A stretch of DNA of 64,000 nt from Roseivirga thermotolerans (GCF_014653175.1 NZ_BNAG01000003.1:124001-188000), one strand, 5' to 3'; counted from the stretch's first letter, positions 1-8,867 are shown. Numbers and translations: made by a program. The notes: generated from the letters alone by a model not told the origin.

Positions 1-1193
1 AGGTATTTGTCTTCGTTTTAATGTTTGTTTGCTCGATATCCTTTGGCCAGGTTGATCTTTGGAACGGTCTTCAACTTTACTTGCCATTTAATGGAACAGG
101 GATAGATTTGACAGGTAATCATTCTCTAAGTGTGGCTGGAACAGCCCCTTCCTTAACCTCCGATAAGGATGGTAATCTGAATTCGGCCTTTGAATTTAAT
201 GGGCAAAGTGATTCATTCTACATTCAAGATACATCGGCTTTTGACTTTGGTAATCAGGATTTTACGATAGCGTTTTGGGTTAAGAAATTATCAACGACTA
301 GTGCCTGGGATAATATTCAAGGTATCTCAAAATGGAATACTGGTGCTTCACCTGGTACTAATGAATGGGCTTTAGGGATTGGAGGAGGAGCTGGTAAGGA
401 TTCTAATATTCCGAGTTTCTCAATAGAAATCGGTAACACTTATTACACTGCAAAGCCTGCAATTAACGAAGTAGGTGTTGGTGTATGGAATCACCTGGTT
501 GGTATGAGAGAGGGGACGAACATTAAATTCTATCTAAATGGTGTCTTAGAAGCAGTTACAAATGTGGGGGGAGGTGATATTAATAATGTTGGTCGTTATT
601 TTAGAATAGCAAGAGGATTGGAAAGCACCGCAAATAGGGTAGCTAATGCTGTTTATGATGAAGTAGTTGTGTATAATCGAGCACTAAGTAATGAGGAGGT
701 TACAGCACTTTTTACAGACGGTATTCCTGAAGAACCGACTCAGAACACTTCCTATGGTGTTTGGAAGATACAGCCAGATAGCAATATTTATTACGATAAA
801 GGTAAGGTGAGCATAGGTATAAGTTATAGTAATGTCGAATACTCTTTGGCAGTAAAGGGAAAAATATTGTCCGAGGGTGTTAAAGTACAGTCATTAACTA
901 ATTGGCCTGATTATGTGTTTTCACCTAGCTTTTCATTAATGTCATTAGTTGAGCTTGAGGCCTTTATCAATGCAAATAAACACCTACCTGACGTTCCTTC
1001 TGCTAAAGAAGTCGAAAAGGATGGAGTAGACTTAGGTCAAATGGATGCCACCCTTCTTAAAAAGATCGAAGAGTTAACACTTTATACAATTCAGCAGGAG
1101 AAGAAGATTCAGATTCAGGAGGCAGAAAATACTGTACTAAAAGAATTGGTGAAAGAACTTACTGAAAGAATTGAGAAGTTGGAAAAGAAATAA
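1..1193 (+). CDS. Secreted LamG-domain protein with C-terminal chaperone-like coiled coil (5' partial)
   Basis: The first ATG is at 21, but the frame stays open to the window edge and the upstream codons read VFVFVL, continuing a hydrophobic signal peptide that ends at SISFGQ. The true start is therefore probably outside the window. Residues about 12-235 form a concanavalin A-like LamG fold (GTGIDLTGNH, then the FYLNGVLEAV and YDEVVVYNRALS signatures). The last about 100 residues contain HLPDVPSAKEVEKDG followed by a lysine/glutamate-rich coiled coil, a tail common on Bacteroidota surface proteins and similar to tail-fibre S74-type chaperone regions. It is likely an exported, surface-associated carbohydrate- or protein-binding protein; the ligand is unknown. 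A hairpin terminator follows at 1215. Confidence 0.7.
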   Translation, partial: VFVFVLMFVCSISFGQVDLWNGLQLYLPFNGTGIDLTGNHSLSVAGTAPSLTSDKDGNLNSAFEFNGQSDSFYIQDTSAFDFGNQDFTIAFWVKKLSTTSAWDNIQGISKWNTGASPGTNEWALGIGGGAGKDSNIPSFSIEIGNTYYTAKPAINEVGVGVWNHLVGMREGTNIKFYLNGVLEAVTNVGGGDINNVGRYFRIARGLESTANRVANAVYDEVVVYNRALSNEEVTALFTDGIPEEPTQNTSYGVWKIQPDSNIYYDKGKVSIGISYSNVEYSLAVKGKILSEGVKVQSLTNWPDYVFSPSFSLMSLVELEAFINANKHLPDVPSAKEVEKDGVDLGQMDATLLKKIEELTLYTIQQEKKIQIQEAENTVLKELVKELTERIEKLEKK

Positions 1194-1214
1194 AGGTATA
1201 TGCAATAACTGAAT

Positions 1215-1250
1215 AAGACAGCCTACTGCCATGGGCTGTCTTTTTTTATT
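1215..1250 (+). terminator. Rho-independent terminator after the LamG gene
   Basis: A nine-base stem, AAGACAGCC with GGCTGTCTT, separated by a ten-base loop and followed by a run of T residues, lies 22 bases after the stop codon. Confidence 0.85.
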
Positions 1251-1341
1251 CCCGTCACCTTCAATTTGCTTTAGTTTTTTAAGAAGAAGGCTCAAACGAA
1301 CCTGTCAGTTGGTAAATGGGTTCAGCGGCATGAAAAACGAA

Positions 1342-1869
1342 TTAGAATGTCACCAACTTCTCCGCATGCTGGTGCAAAAGGGTGTTGTATAAGTCGTTGG
1401 TGATTCTGGTGCCATCCCAGTGCTTTTCTATTCCGGCCAGCTTAGGTTTAATGGCCAAAACGTGCATACCCAGGTAGTTGAAAATGTCAGTAAGGTGTGC
1501 CATAGCCAATACACCCCCCTGAACTCCAGAAGAAACACCTATTAAAGCTCCTTTCTTATCACGAATGCCCTCTGGGTATTTTAGTCCGTCAATAAAAGCC
1601 TTTAATACACCCGGGAAAGAACCATTATACTCCGGCACCACAAATACAATTTTATCAGAAGCCTGGACTCGCTCCCTAATAGCGTTGAACTTGCTGTTTT
1701 TACCATTGTTGTCATAAAGCGCAGTGCCTACAAAGTCGCCCGGTAGTTCGGCTAAATCTACTATTTGAGTGGGGCCGCTAAACTTGCTCTTCAGTATATC
1801 TTGGTAGTAATGAGCTACTTTGCCGCTCATTGAGTTTTTTCTGTTTGTTCCTACTACTATGGTGATCAT
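1342..1869 (-). CDS. NADPH-dependent FMN reductase family protein
   Basis: This is a flavodoxin-fold NAD(P)H:FMN/quinone oxidoreductase of about 175 residues. The N-terminal beta strand and phosphate loop (ITIVVGTNRKNSMSGKV) and the flavin-contacting PEYNGSFPGVLKAFIDGL segment are typical. An upstream ATG at 1902 would add 11 residues that do not fit the family; the ATG at 1869 puts the first strand at the N terminus. It is cytosolic and stands alone, divergent from the purine nucleoside phosphorylase gene. The physiological electron acceptor cannot be told from sequence. Confidence 0.85.
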   Translation of the reverse strand: MITIVVGTNRKNSMSGKVAHYYQDILKSKFSGPTQIVDLAELPGDFVGTALYDNNGKNSKFNAIRERVQASDKIVFVVPEYNGSFPGVLKAFIDGLKYPEGIRDKKGALIGVSSGVQGGVLAMAHLTDIFNYLGMHVLAIKPKLAGIEKHWDGTRITNDLYNTLLHQHAEKLVTF

Positions 1870-2105
1870 GTTAAAGGCTTTGCAGCGCAAACTTAAAGTC
1901 ATTCACCAAAAATGCCGACCTCTGTTTGCATTATTTCAAAGTATGTATGTACAGCAAATTGATATTTTATGTAAAAGGTTCAATGGACAGTGTATTGATT
2001 GGCAACGGCTCGATGGAATTTTAGGAATTGTACCAGCCAATTGAAAATATCCGTTTAATTTCGACCCGGACAATCCTTCTTGTCTTTCACTGTAAATCAT
2101 TAGCT

Positions 2106-2924
2106 ATGACCTATTCAGAAAAAGTAAGGGAAACCACCACATATATACAATCCAAGACAAAAGTGAGGCCTCAGTTTGGGATTATTCTGGGTACGGGATT
2201 GGGTGCTTTGGTCAACGAGATATCAATTGTTGATGAAATTTCTTACGATAGTATTCCTCATTTTCCGGTGTCTACGGTAGAGAGCCATCAGGGTAAACTG
2301 ATTTTTGGTGAGCTGGCCGGAAAAAGTGTAGTGGCTATGCAGGGGCGTTTTCATTACTACGAAGGGTACAATATGAAAGAGGTTACTTTTCCTGTTCGGG
2401 TAATGAAGATGCTGGGTATAGAGAAGCTCTTCATTTCTAATGCAGCCGGAGGTGTGAACCTGAGCTTTCAGGTAGCAGATTTAATGATTATCGAAGATCA
2501 CATCGATCTCACCAAAGAAAATCCACTTACCGGGCCTAACCTCGATGAATTTGGAGGGCGCTTTCCGGATATGAGCCAACCTTATGAACGAAAGATGATT
2601 GACGAAGCTATGGAGATAGCCCGTGCAAATGGTATCCGTTGTCATGAGGGTGTTTATGCAGGGGTGAGTGGACCTAACCTGGAGACACGAGCTGAATACA
2701 GGTTCATTGCCCGTATTGGAGGCGATGCAGTGGGTATGTCTACCATTCCGGAAGTCATTGTGGCCCGACATATGGATTTGCCTGTTTTTGCCATATCGGC
2801 TATCACCGATCGCTGCGACCCTGACCATCTGGAAAAAGTAGAGATTTCGAAAATACTGGCTGCGGCAGCACAAGCCGAGAAGGGAATGACTCGAATTATC
2901 CGCGAGCTCATTGCCAGGCAATAG
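2106..2924 (+). CDS. punA: Purine nucleoside phosphorylase
   Basis: The protein performs phosphorolysis of purine nucleosides to free base and ribose-1-phosphate in purine salvage. It is a trimeric-type PNP of 272 residues: the phosphate-binding GTGLGALV loop near the N terminus, [11 protein letters not shown], the NAAGGVN segment and the [18 protein letters not shown] and [12 protein letters not shown] blocks are all present. The start at 2106 (MTYSEKV) is preferred; an in-frame ATG at 2028 would add 26 residues unlike the family. It converges on the DUF6607 gene with a hairpin between them. Confidence 0.93.
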   Translation: MTYSEKVRETTTYIQSKTKVRPQFGIILGTGLGALVNEISIVDEISYDSIPHFPVSTVESHQGKLIFGELAGKSVVAMQGRFHYYEGYNMKEVTFPVRVMKMLGIEKLFISNAAGGVNLSFQVADLMIIEDHIDLTKENPLTGPNLDEFGGRFPDMSQPYERKMIDEAMEIARANGIRCHEGVYAGVSGPNLETRAEYRFIARIGGDAVGMSTIPEVIVARHMDLPVFAISAITDRCDPDHLEKVEISKILAAAAQAEKGMTRIIRELIARQ

Positions 2925-2945
2925 TTAGGGAGGGCATGTAAAAAT

Positions 2946-2999
2946 GAGGCTACCTCAACCCACCTAAGCTCTGCGAAGTTTAGGGTATGAGATAGCCTC
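2946..2999. terminator. Hairpin between convergent genes
   Basis: GAGGCTA (2946-2952) pairs with TAGCCTC (2993-2999), with further pairing inside, between the convergent PNP and DUF6607 genes. There is no strong T tract, so its role as a bidirectional terminator is tentative. Confidence 0.5.
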
Positions 3000-3019
3000 T
3001 CAAGTAAACCAATGATTCG

Positions 3020-3940
3020 CTATTGGCCCTCACTTTTGTGAGAAGATATCAGGCTTTTGACTTGGGCTCTGATTTCTTGAATATTGAATGTGTCTTGTTC
3101 CATTACCTGGTCGCCAAGCGCAAAAATCTTTTCAAAGAGCAGCCCATCGTTTTGCCTGGTGGCAATTGTGAGAACAGGGTTTTCAGCATATACCTCTTCC
3201 CACACGGCACGCACTTCTTTCCAGTAGAGTTGGTTTTTAGCCCACCATTGCCGGGCGGCTATGCACTTTTCATCAGCAACCTTTTGGTAAGTATTCCATC
3301 CTTTCTCCTGCGCTAAAAGCTTGTCGCCTTCTGCAGACCTTAAAATTTTGTCGTTGTCTTGCTCATGTATCCATCCATTGCCGGTCAATTCATGCCGGTT
3401 TACTCTCAACATCACGTTATAGTCGTTTCTTTTGCTGAACTCTCTTCGGGGCAATGGTGAGTAGCTGCTGGCTTCCCAATAGTGTCTTCCGTCCTGGTGA
3501 ATCCAGGTGGCAGTTCCTTCGTAACGAGGGCTATCATCTACCTGAAATACTTTCTGAGTCCACTGGCCCTTCACTGCTTTTTTGTCTAGCACTTGTCGTT
3601 GCCAGGTGCTATTGCCCATAAAGCTGTATAGTTGGGTGTTTTCGTAGATCCAGTCTTGTCTCCAGTGCTTTACGATTTGACCGTTTCCTACAATTAGGAG
3701 GTGCTGCATGGAGATTTTATCCTTTTCATCCTCTACCAGTTCTACCCACTCGAGCGCTCCCGAGCTATAGTTGTCATGAAACTCGTAGTCCGGCAAAGGG
3801 CTAAAAGTTTCGGCAAAGTTGAAGCGAACCTCATAGCAACCGCACATGCTTTTAATCGCTTCTCTGTCTTTCTGCTTTTTGCTTTGTGCCCACAATGAGC
3901 CGCTAAGAAGGCAAAGGGCAATGATGCTTAACTTTTTCAT
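3020..3940 (-). CDS. DUF6607 family secreted protein, heme operon
   Basis: A 306-residue protein with a cleavable signal peptide (ALCLLSGSLWAQ). It resembles the DUF6607 family of the Bacteroidota: the early CGCYEVRFNFAETF segment, a Trp-rich middle (WIHQDGRHYWEASSYSPLPRREFSKR) and Arg/Lys-rich regions. The biochemical role is unknown. It is the last gene of the TonB receptor-HmuY-DoxX operon and overlaps the preceding gene by four bases (ATGA), so translational coupling is likely. By context it may handle heme or iron in the periplasm. The two cysteines in CGC could bind a metal or form a disulfide; this is inference only. Confidence 0.75.
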   Translation of the reverse strand: MKKLSIIALCLLSGSLWAQSKKQKDREAIKSMCGCYEVRFNFAETFSPLPDYEFHDNYSSGALEWVELVEDEKDKISMQHLLIVGNGQIVKHWRQDWIYENTQLYSFMGNSTWQRQVLDKKAVKGQWTQKVFQVDDSPRYEGTATWIHQDGRHYWEASSYSPLPRREFSKRNDYNVMLRVNRHELTGNGWIHEQDNDKILRSAEGDKLLAQEKGWNTYQKVADEKCIAARQWWAKNQLYWKEVRAVWEEVYAENPVLTIATRQNDGLLFEKIFALGDQVMEQDTFNIQEIRAQVKSLISSHKSEGQ

Positions 3941-4413
3941 ACTTGTATAATTTTTTGGAATTGATTGTCTGTAGTTAGAAAGGCCACTTTTAGGCGTGGA
4001 TAACCGTGAACGAGAAGTAGAATGTTGCCGACAAAATAGAGTCCGTGAGTAATTATCTCTCCAACATTGCCTCCCCCAAGGAATACTTCAAAAAGGAAGA
4101 TGTTTAGTGTCAGAGGAATGAGCATTACCGCTCCCAGAAGTGCCAATACCTGGCTAATGAGTAGCAGACCACAGGTAATTTCGGCTACACCCAGCATGGG
4201 CCAGAAAAAGCCTGTTTGCTTGAGCCCTCCAATGTAAGCTCTGATTTTTACAACATTCTCCGGTACTTCGGTTGCCTGGGCTTTAATGGTGGTTTCTTGC
4301 GTTGTTTCCGGCTTGGGTGCAGCCGGCTTAAACTTCTGAATACCAGCATAAATAAAGAGTATGCCTAAGGCAAGCCTGATGGCAATAACCAAATAGTGAA
4401 TAATGTGCTTCAT
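3937..4413 (-). CDS. DoxX-like small membrane protein
   Basis: About 158 residues with four predicted membrane segments (IRLALGILFIYAGIQKF, MLGVAEITCGLLLISQVLALLGAVML, LTLNIFLFEVFL, HGLYFVGNILLLVHGY), the DoxX/MauE-like pattern. A proline- and threonine-rich insertion (about residues 30-50) sits in the first periplasmic loop. The ATG at 4413 is chosen because it starts five bases after the hmuY stop; the earlier ATG at 4464 lies inside hmuY. It is part of the heme-type operon. DoxX-like proteins are often linked to redox functions, but no specific activity can be assigned. Confidence 0.75.
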   Translation of the reverse strand: MKHIIHYLVIAIRLALGILFIYAGIQKFKPAAPKPETTQETTIKAQATEVPENVVKIRAYIGGLKQTGFFWPMLGVAEITCGLLLISQVLALLGAVMLIPLTLNIFLFEVFLGGGNVGEIITHGLYFVGNILLLVHGYPRLKVAFLTTDNQFQKIIQV

Positions 4414-4417
4414 AATG

Positions 4418-5506
4418 CTATGGGACAAGAAGTTGGTACTGAAACTGTGGGTGGCCGCGCTCACCCGAGACAGGGTCTACAAGTCTCGTGAAGCGCAGTT
4501 TGTAGTAGTTGCTCTCCGTATCTTTAATGATGTAGAACACATCTTCCTTTACTCCTGTTTGTTGGTCAGATCCCGGTTGGGCAACAACCCTCCAGCCACT
4601 ACCAATGGCCGATACTTGCGATTTAAAAGAAACAGTGCTGATTTGTGCGTGCGAGAAGCCCTCATAAGTCACATCTCCTTCCGCTTGCACCTGAGCCACT
4701 TCCACTCTTCCGGCATTAGTAAGAATATAGTCTTTGTAAGCATAAGGAATTCGGGTGCTAGCGTCTATGGGAAGCAGGTTGGTAAAGACGGTAAATACCA
4801 TGTCCCACTCCGTTTTGGAGGGTGCCACGGAGACTATGCCATCCTCAAAACTTACGTACACGAAATCGCTGTCGGCATTTTTCTGAATGGTCAGTTGTTC
4901 AAAGCTTTCTGCCCCAATGTTGGCATGCTGAAGTACATAGGCACTGCCGTTTCGTGTAATCTTTACTTTCTTCCATCCCCTTTGGCTACCATCGGGGTTT
5001 TTACCTCGGTTGATGATATACACCGGGTTGTCATCGGCATTGGATTTAATAGAAGCAATGGCAGTTGTGGAGAGGTCTCCCGAGGGATCGTCCATCCAGG
5101 TGGCTGCTTCAGGTAGCCATTCCGGACGTTGAGGCCCGAAAAGTGTTCCGAATATGGCATCGATATCGAGTCGCGCACCCCATCCGGTGGTGTCTTCTGC
5201 ACTTACTGCTGTCAAATCTGTTTTGGCCAACTCATCGGCCAGAGCTGATGTGGAATTGTTTAATAGTACCCTGAACTCGGAACCGGTATAGAAGGCCAGA
5301 TCCCAGTGGTTGCGGGCTACTGAGGTTTGGGTTTCGGTAGAAAGGTCTACAAATACCTGGTTAGGCTGATTGGGGCCTCCTACGGACGGATCCATAACGG
5401 CACTTTCGGTAGGGGGAATAGTTACAGGACCATCATCTTCGGTACAACTGAAGAGGCCTGCCGCCAAAAGGGCGGCATAAAATGGAGTTCGTTTTATCTT
5501 TATCAT
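4418..5506 (-). CDS. hmuY: HmuY family heme-binding lipoprotein
   Basis: The 362-residue protein has a lipoprotein signal with lipobox LFSC (Cys21) and the HmuY-like order: VFVDLSTETQTSVARNHWDLAFYTGSEF near the N terminus, the repeated KTEWDMVFTVFTN segment and a C-terminal YYKLRFTRLVDPVSGERG block. In the Porphyromonas prototype HmuY captures heme at the cell surface and hands it to the TonB receptor HmuR. Here the gene follows the receptor with a four-base overlap, matching that partnership. Heme-ligating residues cannot be assigned from sequence alone. No heme ABC transporter (hmuTUV type) is nearby, so inner-membrane uptake must be encoded elsewhere. Confidence 0.85.
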   Translation of the reverse strand: MIKIKRTPFYAALLAAGLFSCTEDDGPVTIPPTESAVMDPSVGGPNQPNQVFVDLSTETQTSVARNHWDLAFYTGSEFRVLLNNSTSALADELAKTDLTAVSAEDTTGWGARLDIDAIFGTLFGPQRPEWLPEAATWMDDPSGDLSTTAIASIKSNADDNPVYIINRGKNPDGSQRGWKKVKITRNGSAYVLQHANIGAESFEQLTIQKNADSDFVYVSFEDGIVSVAPSKTEWDMVFTVFTNLLPIDASTRIPYAYKDYILTNAGRVEVAQVQAEGDVTYEGFSHAQISTVSFKSQVSAIGSGWRVVAQPGSDQQTGVKEDVFYIIKDTESNYYKLRFTRLVDPVSGERGHPQFQYQLLVP

Positions 5507-7761
5507 TTGAATTGTAGGTTATAGCTAATTTTTATGAAATAAGACCGGCCGTAGGAGAGTGCTACTGAACTGCCTCCGCTGTGGGCACCACCACCTGCTC
5601 CTGAATTACTGAGTTGCCGGATGTTAAATAAGTTTCTTGCACCCAGTAGCATTTGCCATCTTTTAGAAATGTGCTGGTTTATCGTGGCTTCAAGCCAGTG
5701 ATAATCCTCTATGCCGCCAAGTTGAATGGTGTTGTTTTCGCTACCAACAAAGTATGATTGAAGCTTTCCGGTGTATTTGTAATATAGATTCAACCGGCTA
5801 CCCCAGGCTTTGAAATGGTAGCTTATATGGGCGTTTAGCTCGGGAGAATAGAGGTATTGTTCCAGAGAAGGCGATAGATTTTGAAGCCGGTTGGAGCGCC
5901 CAACGTATGCTGCCCCAAGAGCTACACCGAGCTCTCGCCATGTGGCCTGTTTTTGAATATTAATACCCAGTGTTTTGAACTGGTTTATATTGATATAGGT
6001 GGCACTTGTAATGTCATTGGGTAGTTGGCCAATGCCAATCTGATCTTCAATTTGATTATAAAACAAGTTGATATCCGTTTGAACAGCTTGCTTGCCCAGG
6101 GAGTAGTGGGCCACCAGATTAAGGCCAATGTGATGTGAGGTTTCCGGTTTTAAATTGGGGTTGCCAAATATACGGTGGTTGGAGTCTACAAACTCAAAGT
6201 AAAGCTCACGTACCGAGGGAGCCCTAAAGCCCCTGCTATAAGACAGCCGAAGCTGGTTGAGTGAAGAAAGCTCATATTTTACCTGAAGAGCAGGTATAAG
6301 CTGTTGACCAAAGCCGCTATTATGAGTAAAGCGAACCCCGGGACGCAGCACAAGTTTTGGATGTATCATCCACTCCGCAGAGCTGTATACCGAATATTCC
6401 TCGATTCCCTGACGCCCCTTCGCTATGCGTCCTCCCCCTACTTTTTCGAGCGACAGTTGATAGCCCAACTGAATGGCTGTTTTTGAACCTACTGAAAGTT
6501 GAGTGCTTCCTCCGGACTCCCACACCCGATAAGTGCTCAAATCCTGATCTCCCTCTCCGGTTGTTAATCGTTCCTCTCCATTGATAAGGTTTTTAGAAAA
6601 GCGTGATTTTTGGCGTTGAAAGTCCGAGAAAGAAAGAAACAGGTTGTATTGTTTGAAAACATCCGAACGACCCTCGGCCTGTAACTGATGGGTATGGCGC
6701 TGTGAGGTATATGTTTCATCTATGGCGAAAGGCTGATTTTGCCCGTTGGGCTGAAAGTTATTCTGTGGGCGGCCAAAGTCTTCAATCAGCTCATTCAGGG
6801 CCTCACCTCTGTAATAGATACTTTTCTTAGGAGTCTCAAATTTTACGAGCAGGCTACCCAAGAGCTGGTTCTTCGGGTTCCATTCGTGAGTTCTCAATGG
6901 GGCGGAGCCTGTAAATCCCTGAAAATCGTTGTGTTGAATATGGCTTAGCAATGACCATTTCTTACTCAGTTTTTTATTTACCTGAAGTGACTGAACGTGC
7001 TTACCATTTCGTGGGCCGGCTTCGTTGCCAGCAGTTTCGGATTGCACGAAGGCGCTTACTTCGGTAGATCGCTCAAAGTCTTTTTTGGTAATTAAGTTAA
7101 CCACGCCAGCCAAAGCATTAGCTCCGTAGTTTATGGCCATTGGGCCTTCCACTATTTCGAGACGTTCAATCTGTTGAAGGTTAATCTGGCTAAGGTCGGC
7201 CGCATTGCCATTGCCATTACGATTCACCAGTGGTACCCCATCAATGAGAATCTTTACATTTTGCGCGGAAATACCCTGGAGACTGACCGTAGCATTACCA
7301 ATGGCCAGATCTTGTGAAATGCGCATGTTCAGTCGATTTTGTAAGGCCTGTTCCAGAGTTATGGCACCCCGGTTTTCAATTTCCTCACGGGTTATAGTGG
7401 CTACTCGAAATACGGAGTTTCGCACAGACTGAGGAGCAAATTGCCCCGTAACAATCACATCATTCAGTGCATTGATTTTAGCTTTGAGTCCGTAGGTTTT
7501 ATTGGTTGCCGAACGCAAGGTGTCTGAAAGTGCCGGATAGTTTATGTGCGATGTTTGCAGGCGAACAGGGTAATTGAGAGCCGGTAAGTTTAGCCTTCCC
7601 TGGGCATCGGTAAATAGGTGTAAGGTACGCGCCTGTTCGCTTACAATAACAGTTAAATATGGAATGCCCACCTGCTCTTCTTCATCCATAAAAACCAATT
7701 GCTGGGCTTGGGCAGGAATGCAAATGGCAGCTAGTAAGATGATCCGGGCTATTTGATTCAT
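5503..7761 (-). CDS. TonB-dependent outer membrane receptor, HmuR-like
   Basis: The 752-residue receptor has a signal peptide (ending AQAQQ), a short carboxypeptidase-regulatory-like beta domain (about residues 20-95), a plug (about 105-220, with RNSVFRVATITREEI, QGISAQNVKILIDGVPLV and GPMAINYGANALAGVVNLITKK) and a 22-strand-type barrel ending in an aromatic-rich terminal strand. It imports a ligand across the outer membrane at the expense of TonB energy; the following hmuY gene suggests heme or hemoproteins. The promoter contains a Fur-like box and NarL-type repeats, so iron-dependent control is likely. It is first gene of a four-gene operon (receptor, hmuY, DoxX-like, DUF6607). Confidence 0.9.
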   Translation of the reverse strand: MNQIARIILLAAICIPAQAQQLVFMDEEEQVGIPYLTVIVSEQARTLHLFTDAQGRLNLPALNYPVRLQTSHINYPALSDTLRSATNKTYGLKAKINALNDVIVTGQFAPQSVRNSVFRVATITREEIENRGAITLEQALQNRLNMRISQDLAIGNATVSLQGISAQNVKILIDGVPLVNRNGNGNAADLSQINLQQIERLEIVEGPMAINYGANALAGVVNLITKKDFERSTEVSAFVQSETAGNEAGPRNGKHVQSLQVNKKLSKKWSLLSHIQHNDFQGFTGSAPLRTHEWNPKNQLLGSLLVKFETPKKSIYYRGEALNELIEDFGRPQNNFQPNGQNQPFAIDETYTSQRHTHQLQAEGRSDVFKQYNLFLSFSDFQRQKSRFSKNLINGEERLTTGEGDQDLSTYRVWESGGSTQLSVGSKTAIQLGYQLSLEKVGGGRIAKGRQGIEEYSVYSSAEWMIHPKLVLRPGVRFTHNSGFGQQLIPALQVKYELSSLNQLRLSYSRGFRAPSVRELYFEFVDSNHRIFGNPNLKPETSHHIGLNLVAHYSLGKQAVQTDINLFYNQIEDQIGIGQLPNDITSATYININQFKTLGINIQKQATWRELGVALGAAYVGRSNRLQNLSPSLEQYLYSPELNAHISYHFKAWGSRLNLYYKYTGKLQSYFVGSENNTIQLGGIEDYHWLEATINQHISKRWQMLLGARNLFNIRQLSNSGAGGGAHSGGSSVALSYGRSYFIKISYNLQFK

Positions 7762-7762
7762 T

Positions 7763-7781
7763 ATTTAGAATGATTCTTAAT
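7763..7781 (-). promoter_or_regulatory. Fur-like 9-1-9 operator of the heme receptor operon
   Basis: On the plus strand ATTTAGAAT-G-ATTCTTAAT is an inverted repeat of nine-base arms around one central base with one mismatched pair, the classical geometry of a Fur box. It lies just downstream of the -7 element TACCTTTG (7787-7794, read on the minus strand), so it would cover the transcription start and the first bases of the leader. A related box occurs at 14007 and a half-conserved one at 8711. Confidence 0.6.
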
Positions 7782-7786
7782 AGTGA

Positions 7787-7794
7787 CAAAGGTA
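7787..7794 (-). promoter_or_regulatory. -7 promoter element of the heme receptor operon
   Basis: Read on the minus strand it is TACCTTTG, an exact match to the Bacteroidota -7 consensus TAnnTTTG, 26 bases before the ATG at 7761. No TTG is found at the usual -33 distance, which is consistent with dependence on an activator bound at 7825-7855. Confidence 0.65.
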
Positions 7795-7824
7795 TGGTAC
7801 CCATGCCTGCCGGGAAATCGCTAC

Positions 7825-7855
7825 TTCTAGTAAAAGAAAATCACTAGTTCTAGTA
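7825..7855. promoter_or_regulatory. Tandem NarL-type activator sites before the heme receptor
   Basis: TTCTAGTA occurs at 7825-7832 and again at 7848-7855, 23 bases apart. The distal copy is part of TCACTAG-TT-CTAGTAG (7841-7856), which shares TCACTAGTTCTAGT exactly with the promoter of the second TonB receptor. The proximal copy starts 31 bases from the -7 box, the same distance as in the other promoter. The 7-2-7 inverted arrangement is that used by NarL/FixJ-family regulators. Confidence 0.55.
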
Positions 7856-7961
7856 GTGTAGGAAAATGATGAAGCAACAAGTCAGGGGGGAGGAAAGAGA
7901 AGGGAAAAAGGCTGAAGTGTAAAGCTGACAGCTTAGCCTCTAAACCTGGCGAATGGTTTTT

Positions 7962-7993
7962 AAGCCGGTTAATGATCCATTGACCGGAGGCTT
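7962..7993 (-). terminator. Candidate terminator of the response regulator gene
   Basis: CCGGTTAA (7965-7972) pairs with TTGACCGG (7980-7987) with one G-T pair; on the minus strand a short A/T-rich tract follows. It lies about 90 bases downstream of the stop at 8082. Confidence 0.5.
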
Positions 7994-8081
7994 TCTATTT
8001 ATTTCAGACCGTTTCTTCGAAAGGACAATAGCCTGTGCAAAGGCTTTTAATACCCGATGGTATATACGAAAATAGTCGTGC

Positions 8082-8705
8082 TTAAATGGACACCCAGCCC
8101 TGTTTAACGGCATATACGATTAGCTCGGTAGGAGACTTCAGGCCAAGTTTTTTGAGTACATTTTTGCGGTGAGAGTTTACGGTGTGAATGCTCACATTAA
8201 GTTCTGTGGCAATTCTTTCGGAAGAAAGTCCCTTGCCTATGTAGCGAATAACCTGCATTTCCCTGTCTGACAGTTCCATGGCATTGGGAATGTCTTTTTG
8301 AGTGATGACTTCTATTATGCGTTGGCAGTAAAACTTGCCGCCACTCATTATGCTGTTTACAGCTTTGGTGAGTTCATGAGTAGAGCATTGTTTGGTTAGA
8401 AACCCTTCAATACCCAAACCAAGGTATTGCTTAATCATCAGGGCATCGTCATCATCCGATATAATCAATACACGAGTATCGGGTAACCGCAGTTTTATCC
8501 GCTCCAGGGTTTGGGGTTGTATGGTGTGCCTTCCCTTATATTCCAGGGTGAGCAATTGGGGTTCAATTCTATATACCTGATCTTCCAGGTTTTGATCGGT
8601 TTTGAGAAGATGTATGTCCTGGGCTTGTGTAACTTTTTCCACTACGGCTTTCATACCCTGCCGGGTAAGGTATTGTGGGTCGTATATGGCTACACTAAAT
8701 CTCAA
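8082..8705 (-). CDS. Orphan NarL/LuxR-type response regulator with Glu in the phosphoacceptor position
   Basis: The protein has 207 residues: a receiver-like domain (1-125) and a LuxR-type HTH (about 140-205, ELSDREMQVIRYIGKGLSSERIA then VSIHTVNSHRKNVLKKL). The third strand of the receiver reads LLTLEYKG, so the usual phosphorylated Asp is Glu55, and the usual acidic pair after strand one is a single Asp9; the Lys in GFLTKQCS is present. It may therefore act without phosphorylation. The start is a TTG at 8705: an in-frame stop lies two codons upstream and later starts would cut the first strand. No histidine kinase is adjacent. It lies between the two TonB receptor operons, whose promoters carry NarL-geometry repeats, and its own leader carries the Fur-like half-box. 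Confidence 0.85.
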   Translation of the reverse strand: MRFSVAIYDPQYLTRQGMKAVVEKVTQAQDIHLLKTDQNLEDQVYRIEPQLLTLEYKGRHTIQPQTLERIKLRLPDTRVLIISDDDDALMIKQYLGLGIEGFLTKQCSTHELTKAVNSIMSGGKFYCQRIIEVITQKDIPNAMELSDREMQVIRYIGKGLSSERIATELNVSIHTVNSHRKNVLKKLGLKSPTELIVYAVKQGWVSI

Positions 8706-8710
8706 TTCTT

Positions 8711-8741
8711 ATTTAGACTGAATAAAAACAATGCAAAAATA
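8711..8741 (-). promoter_or_regulatory. Promoter of the response regulator with partial Fur-like box
   Basis: On the minus strand TATTTTTG (8734-8741) matches the -7 consensus TAnnTTTG. CTTATTTAGACTGA (plus strand, 8708-8721) is identical over 14 bases to the box before the siderophore receptor (14004-14017) and lies the same distance from the -7 element, but the right arm of the palindrome is not kept here. Confidence 0.5.
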
Positions 8742-8867
8742 ATAGCTAAATCAATAGCAGGGCACCTTTTTATCAAGTTGTTTTACCTACCATCAATTCA
8801 TATGGCCATAAGCAGCCTTGGTTGTGGCCAAAACCAAACAGTGGGAAGAAGTGCCCCCAAAACCCTG

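Noticed and set aside
2481-2921. 146-codon minus-strand frame opposite PNP
   Set aside because: Shadow of the PNP gene, no signal of its own.
4403-5116. 237-codon plus-strand frame opposite hmuY
   Set aside because: Shadow frame; the hmuY reading with lipobox and family pattern is clearly better.
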